A stretch of 64,000 nucleotides of DNA, taken from Muscardinus avellanarius. Lineage: Eukaryota > Chordata > Mammalia > Rodentia > Gliridae. The notes beneath the pieces were generated by a model that saw nothing but the letters and a program-made list of their open reading frames with translations, searched no databases and had not been told where the DNA came from. The stretch's first letter is position 1; each line of letters begins with the position of its first letter. The DNA is taken from the NCBI GenBank assembly GCA_963383645.1, contig OY726560.1:87950093-88014092 (forward strand), given 5' to 3'. Position numbers and translations under genes: made by a program. Positions 59,313-64,000 of the stretch are shown piece after piece.

Positions 59313-59505
59313 GCCAACACTGGTGGTGCATTCCTGTAATCCAAGTACTTGGGAGGCTGATGCAGGAGTACCATGGGTTTGAGGTTAGCATGCCATAACT
59401 AAAGAGACCCTGTTTCAAAATTAAAAAAATGAAATAGAGCTGGGTGTATAGCTAGGAGGTAGAACTCCTCTGGGTTCAATTCCCAGTACCGCCAAGGAAA
59501 AAAAT
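59313..59505 (+). mobile_element. B1-dID SINE, diverged
   Basis: GCCAACACTGGTGGTGCATT through TTCAATTCCCAGTACC. Confidence 0.88.
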
Positions 59506-60072
59506 CAAATATTAAAATTTTTGTGACATAAAATTCTTCATATTTATTTCTCTTAAATGTGAAATATGAAAACACTGCTATGGATATTTAAGGACATGAC
59601 CTCAACTTTATTTAGCAAATTTCTTCAAGGGCACTAGATGGCGACCTTCTCCTTTAAGAAAAATATGTATATAAGGTTTCATTAGTACTCCTCTGATAGT
59701 ATCATTGCTACATATTTAGAAGAGAGCGACAGGGCAATGTCACATCTCTGAGCACAGCATCATCCATGTCCTAAAGTTCCTGGGTTTTCAGGTTTCAGGC
59801 TAGAGGCAAGATAGAAGGGAGAGCCTTGGTTCCAGCTTCTATACTGGCATGACCTTGGACTTTGCCTCTAAAAATTTTTTTTAAATATGAGGTGGTAGGG
59901 TTAGATGATTTTCAAGGTTTACTTTGGCTATATTAAATTATTATTTTAATAATTCAACATTTATTATTCTATCAGAATGTCTTTTCTCAAGCTCTCCTTG
60001 CATTCTAATTAAAACAACAAAACATTTTAGCCAATGGACAAGTGGATCACTAGCATCAACATCATTTAAGTT

Positions 60073-60311
60073 AAAACTGACTTTTTTTTTTTTGGTGGTA
60101 CTGGGGGTGGAACCCAGGGGCTTTTCTACCTCCGGGCTATACTTCCAGACCTATTTTATACTTTATTTGGAAACAGGGTCTCACTAAGTTGCCGAGAGCC
60201 TCACTAAGTAGCTGAGGCTGGCTTTGAACCTGAGCGATCCTCCTGTCTCAGCCTCCCAAGCGCTGGGATTACAAGCATGGACCACCACGCCCGGCTTAAA
60301 AACTGACTTTT
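60073..60311 (-). mobile_element. B1-dID SINE with 13-bp TSD
   Basis: AAAACTGACTTTT at 60,073-60,085 and 60,299-60,311 flanks poly-T, GGTGGTACTGGGGGTGGAAC and an antisense B1 half ending CACGCCCGGC. Confidence 0.96.
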
Positions 60312-60411
60312 AAAAAAAATAAATTTTACTTTGGAAGTTAGAAATGAATTTAGTTTTGAGGTATGTGTGTGTGTGTATATGAAATTTTGGCTTAAATATT
60401 CCTTGCTTTGA

Positions 60412-60492
60412 TATGATGTGTGTATGTATGGCTATACCATCTTGTACTCCACTAAGATGTATGCCTACAATGAACCAATAAAAAATTAAAAA
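60412..60492 (+). mobile_element. Short L1 3'-end fragment
   Basis: GTATGTATGGCTATACCATC ... TAAGATGTATGCCTACAATG ... GAACCAATAAAAAATTAAAA matches the local L1 3' end with substitutions. Confidence 0.6.
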
Positions 60493-60679
60493 TCAATTTA
60501 TAAATAACATTCCTTGCTTTTTAATAAGCAAGAGAAACATATTTAAACAATATCTTCATTTAAGATAGTATGCAACTTTGGGAAAACCTTTTAAAGAGTA
60601 ATTTTTAAACTATTTTTATTTTTCTATAAATAAAGTTGAAACTATGTCCTAGATTTTTGAATGTGATCAAAGTTTTTTT

Positions 60680-60682
60680 GTA

Positions 60683-60718
<36 letters not shown>

Positions 60719-60945
60719 TACTATTGTTGTTGTTGTTTATTTTTGGTGGCACTGGGGTTCCTGGAAACCCTTCTACCTCTGGGCTACACTCCCAAACCTA
60801 TTTGTTTTATATTATTTTTTATTTGGAAACAGGGTCTCTTAAGCCAGCGTGGCTGGCTTCGAACCAGCGTGATCCTCCTGTCTCCGCCTCACAAGTCCGG
60901 GGATTACAAGCGTGTGCCACCACACCCGGCTGTAATGTATTATTT
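60680..60945 (-). mobile_element. B1-dID SINE, variant subfamily, with (TTA)n tail
   Basis: (TTA)n, GGTGGCACTGGGGTTCCTGG and antisense B1 half ending CACACCCGGC. TGTAATTTATTATT and TGTAATGTATTATT are likely the duplicated target. Confidence 0.92.
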
Positions 60946-61912
60946 TTAAATGTCAATTATTTTGAGTGTTTCTAAAAAGATTACAGCAGATTAAGTTGTT
61001 CATAGATAGAAGCAACACAACAGTAACTATCAACAACACAGAGAATCCTTTCTCTAATATGAGTGATGTGGACATACTTGAACATTTAATACCATCAAGA
61101 CATTCAGATATGGTTTGTAATAATCTCAATTTAAAATGATCAGATGAGTAGAACAGTAAACAATAATGGAACATCCAAAAGCAAGATACATATTTAGGGT
61201 TTATTTATAAGGCACAGTACGTGCCTGTGTTCCTTTGCTTAGTTGTTCAGACCAGGCAGAATAGCATTTTTTAACTAGCCAGTAATTACAAACTGATTTG
61301 TCTTTTTGAGTAACGTTACTATTTCAGAAAGAACTCTTCGATGTCTTAGCTTCTTCTATTTAAAAAATTACTAATTTGTTGTTCGGTACCTGAAAAAAAT
61401 GTTCCTCATATGCACCAAATACTCTTCTAAATACTGATTTTTTGTTATTAAAAATGCTCTCTGTGGCACACACAGTACCTGCTTTTAAAGTACAGTAAAT
61501 AGCGGGCCTCAAATGGGTAGAATAGTCCCTTTAGCGTAGAGTAGGTGACAGAGCTAAGTACAGATGCTGTTTCTCCCCCAGAGCAGAACTGGTAGGGTGA
61601 CCCAGCAGTTTAGCACTGGCCATCGCCTGAAACCATGAAAGATAATGTTGTGATAGAATTTGGATGCTCAATATACAACATTTAAACCATAACAGATGAA
61701 GTAAAACCCAGACTCTAAGATGTTTACAACCAACAAATGGCCTTTCTCTTTTCTGTAAACACTTGGGTTCCCTAATGTATGTTCATCCAATTTCTCCTCC
61801 AACCGTTTTAGTTCACAATTTCCAGTAAAGTTTTATGCTCAAAAGACTTGGAACTGGTATTGCGCTGTCATTCCATTTATTTAGGTTCCCCATGTGAGGA
61901 CTTAATAGTAAG

Positions 61913-61913
<1 letters not shown>
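60946..61913. other. Unique sequence upstream of PRKG1
   Basis: No repeat or gene recognised. It is the longest SINE-free stretch immediately 5' of the PRKG1 promoter region. Confidence 0.5.
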
Positions 61914-61966
<53 letters not shown>

Positions 61967-61976
61967 CACACACTCC
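61914..61976. repeat. (CA)n microsatellite
   Basis: About 25 CA units, then an AACACACACTCC end, about 0.7 kb 5' of the PRKG1 start codon. Confidence 0.97.
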
Positions 61977-62073
61977 TTCCCTTCTGAATCCGTCCAAAGC
62001 AGGAAAGAAGTCAAGGGTGTAAACCAAGATGAACTTGTACAGGTCATTGTCTCAGGGCACTCTAATATTTATG

Positions 62074-62076
<3 letters not shown>

Positions 62077-62165
<89 letters not shown>
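62077..62165. repeat. Compound (CT)n(CA)n microsatellite
   Basis: About 21 CT units pass directly into about 22 CA units, ending in GCGCGCACACGC, roughly 0.5 kb 5' of the PRKG1 start codon. Confidence 0.97.
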
Positions 62166-62379
62166 CGCGCACACGCACACACTCTTTAGGATCCAGTTAC
62201 AAGCACTGCGTCATCCCCCAGATCACATGGTAATTGTTGCTATTTCCAGGGTCGAGTGGCATAAAGCTCCCTGCACACACACCCATCCCACTCCCTCCTT
62301 TTGGTCCTATACAGTATGGAAGTGATTTCTGTGTGATGGAGCGAGACCGGGCTCTGTGATCCAGAGCTCAGCTGGACCC

Positions 62380-62651
62380 CGGGCTCTGGGTGGGGCGGTG
62401 CGAGGTTCTCACGGAGGGCCGGGCGGGAGGGGGCCGGGAGGAGGGCAGCTCTAATTGGCTTCTCAATGACAGATAGTCACCTATCCCCCGGGGAGGCGAG
62501 GGATTAGCGCCCGGCGCGCTCTCCGGCCGCGACTCGCGCACCTCCCGCCGGCGGCGCCCTCCCGCCGCGGACCCTCCCCGCGCTCGCAGCCCTCGCGCCC
62601 GCCGTCCAGCCGCCGCCGGAGAAAAGTTTCGCCCAGGGGCTCGGGGCAATC
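62380..62651 (+). promoter_or_regulatory. PRKG1: PRKG1-alpha promoter/5' UTR CpG island
   Basis: GC- and CpG-rich DNA begins near 62,380 and surrounds the first exon. GC-box-like GGGCCGGGCGGGAGGGGGCC lies at about 62,416-62,435. An inverted CCAAT box (ATTGG) is at 62,453-62,457. No TATA box stands at a usual distance. The start codon context is AATCATGAGC (adenine, but not purine-optimal at -3 by strict rules). The transcription start cannot be fixed from sequence alone. Confidence 0.75.
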
Positions 62652-62917
62652 ATGAGCGAGCTGGAGGAAGACTTTGCCAGGATTCTCTTGCTCAAGGAGG
62701 AGAGGATCAAGGAGCTGGAGCAGCGGCTGTCAGAGAAGGAGGAGGAGATCCAGGAGCTGAAGAGGAGGCTGCACAAGTGCCAGTCGGTGCTGCCGGTGCC
62801 CTCGACCCACATCGGGCCGCGGACCACGCGGGCGCAGGGCATCTCCGCCGAGCCGCAGACCTACCGGTCCTTCCACGACCTCCGGCAGGCGTTCCGCAAG
62901 TTCACCAAGTCCGAAAG
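62652..62917 (+). CDS. PRKG1: PRKG1 first coding exon, alpha isoform (partial gene)
   Basis: PRKG1 is the cGMP-dependent Ser/Thr kinase that mediates NO/cGMP signalling in smooth muscle, platelets and neurons. This exon encodes codons 1-88 plus two bases (MSELEEDFARILLLKEERIK ... FRKFTKSER). Residues about 4-45 form the leucine/isoleucine zipper, with heptad positions L4(ish), I11, R18, L/E25, E32, R39. That zipper dimerises the kinase and binds alpha-specific partners such as MYPT1. Cys43 (Cys42 in mature numbering), which forms the oxidant-sensitive interchain disulfide, is present. The autoinhibitory stretch PRTTRAQGISAEP follows at about 57-69. The exon ends AAAG|GTGGGC in phase 2, so the last Arg codon is split. 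From memory, human cGKI-alpha has K, M, K and K where this has R10, L13, Q24 and R39. All later exons lie outside the window. Confidence 0.97.
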
Positions 62918-62923
62918 GTGGGC
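62918..62923 (+). other. PRKG1: Splice donor of PRKG1-alpha exon 1
   Basis: AAG|GTGGGC, a GT donor of moderate strength at the point where homology to PRKG1 protein stops. Confidence 0.9.
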
Positions 62924-64000
62924 GCGGGCGGGCGGGCTGCGCCGGGGTCGGGGAGCCGGCCGGCCCTCCGCCCGGGAATGGGAAGTGTTTATTTTTATTT
63001 CTGCCCATCACGTGCTGTGCTCGTCTCTGCAGGGCTGGGAAAGGCTCCTGGGGAGGCGCGGTGGCGTGGGGGTGGGGAGAGGGACCGCGGAAAGTTTTCT
63101 CGCGCCGAACTTGGCCGCTCGGCGCCGCTCTCCTCTGCGCGCCTGGGTGGGGGCCCGCGCGGCCTGAGCCCTGCCCACCCGCCGCCCCGGGAGCTCCCGG
63201 GCCGACCCGAGCAGGGCCGGGCTCCGAGGGCCTCCCGGGGAGGGGCGGCGGGGCTGGAGCGGGTCGAGCTCAGTTCAGGGACTGGACTTGCGCAGAGCCA
63301 GGGCTCCCTGCGAGGGCGCGGGGCGCGGGGCGCGGGGCGGGCGGGCTCCGCGGCGCACCCAGCCTCCTACACCGGAGTGGGCAGGGGACGTTTGTGCATA
63401 GGGTCATTTTCGAGGCAGCTGTGATGTCAGCAAGAAATGGCAAAGAAACCCCACCTTCTGGATGCTCTTGGCCGCGCCCTTGCAGGAGCGCCACTCTTGG
63501 GTGACCGGGGCTTGGAGGCTGCTAGGGGACTGTGCACCTGAGTGGCCTCGGGCACGACTGCGCGGCCAGTCCCAAGGTGGACGCCGCGCCCTCCCTCTTC
63601 GTCTTCCTTCGGAATCCCTTCCTGGAAAAGTTCGGATCTGGAGGGAGGGCGGGCCGTTTCTCCGGGCGCCTTCGGACTCCTTCCTTTCCTCCTCCCGAAC
63701 ATTTTAAGAGCCAGACCCTGCCAGTTCAAAATGATGTGTCGTTCCTTCGGGGTGTGCAGAGGAGGCTGCGCGAGTTTTGGCCACAAGTAGGAAGCTTTTG
63801 CACTCCATTCGCTGCCTTCACCGGAGAAGGCAGATCGATTGGCTGCAGCATTAAAGCGCCTCTGGACATTAGGGAGAGGAAGTGCAGACTCCAAAGCCCA
63901 TTACTGGCTTTTAGTCTCTGGAAGTGCACCGCCGAAAGTGCCTTTCTCAGGATATTGAATATTCCATTAGGCGCGCCTTCGCGCCCGCCCCTCCGCCCCT
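62918..64000 (+). other. PRKG1: Start of PRKG1 intron 1, CpG-rich
   Basis: The CpG island continues to about 63,400. A second CpG-dense patch begins at about 63,975 (GCGCGCCTTCGCGCCCGCCC) at the window edge. No further PRKG1 exon is visible. TGATGTCAGCA at about 63,423 resembles a CRE/MARE-type site. Open frames of 70-215 codons here reflect the lack of AT-rich stops and overlap on both strands. Confidence 0.8.

Noticed and set aside
61848..62325. His/Thr- and Ser/Leu-repeat frames upstream of PRKG1
   Set aside because: They are translations of (CA)n and (CT)n tracts.
62777..63504. Frames of 147-215 codons downstream of the PRKG1 start
   Set aside because: They overlap exon 1 out of frame and run into intron 1. 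The CpG island simply has few stop codons.

Overview
This is mammalian nuclear DNA from a rodent, mostly intergenic. It ends at the right edge in the first coding exon of PRKG1 (cGMP-dependent protein kinase 1, alpha isoform). About 45 copies of a composite SINE set the lineage. Each has a 7SL/B1-like half (GCCGGGCGTGGTGGCGCAC...) followed by a tRNA-Ala/ID-like half (...GTAGCTCAGAGGTAGAATGC...CCCCAGTACC). This B1-dID architecture is typical of the squirrel-related clade (squirrels, mountain beaver, dormice). I cannot settle the species. The young L1 activity and the unusual SINE subfamilies argue against assuming an ordinary ground squirrel.

Layout. 1-9.3 kb: SINEs, microsatellites, a twin-primed young L1 nested in a SINE (3.66-4.41 kb) and old antisense L1 remnants. 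9.3-12.4 kb: two head-to-head L1 derivatives that keep parts of ORF1 but no ORF2. 12.6-13.0 kb: a probable solo retroviral LTR. 17.6-20 kb: an old antisense L1. 23.7-27.95 kb: a processed SRPK2 pseudogene, later hit by a SINE and by a retroposed 5S rRNA copy. 30.2-30.6 kb: a small CpG-rich patch, possibly an LTR. 36.16-43.34 kb: a full-length, recently inserted L1 with a 14-bp target-site duplication, a GC-rich 5' UTR minisatellite, a frameshifted ORF1, an ORF2 broken by one stop codon, and a chimeric 3' end. 45.34-47.59 kb: an unusual composite retroposon in minus orientation (GC-rich tandem head, unique middle, about 1 kb VNTR of ~50-bp units, L1-like tail) that resembles the organisation of primate SVA. 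48-61 kb: dense SINEs with several nested insertions. 61.9-64 kb: microsatellites, then the CpG island, PRKG1-alpha exon 1 and the start of intron 1.

The only functional host-gene segment I can support is PRKG1 exon 1 (codons 1-88 plus two bases, ending at a GT donor). The rest is a record of L1-driven retroposition: L1 itself, B1-dID SINEs, a host mRNA copy, a 5S rRNA copy and the SVA-like element. Several carry clear target-site duplications. The most novel items are the SVA-like composite and an L1 3' module containing antisense older-L1 sequence; the module is shared, in whole or part, by three L1 copies here. All family assignments are from reading and remembered family features. No database search was run.
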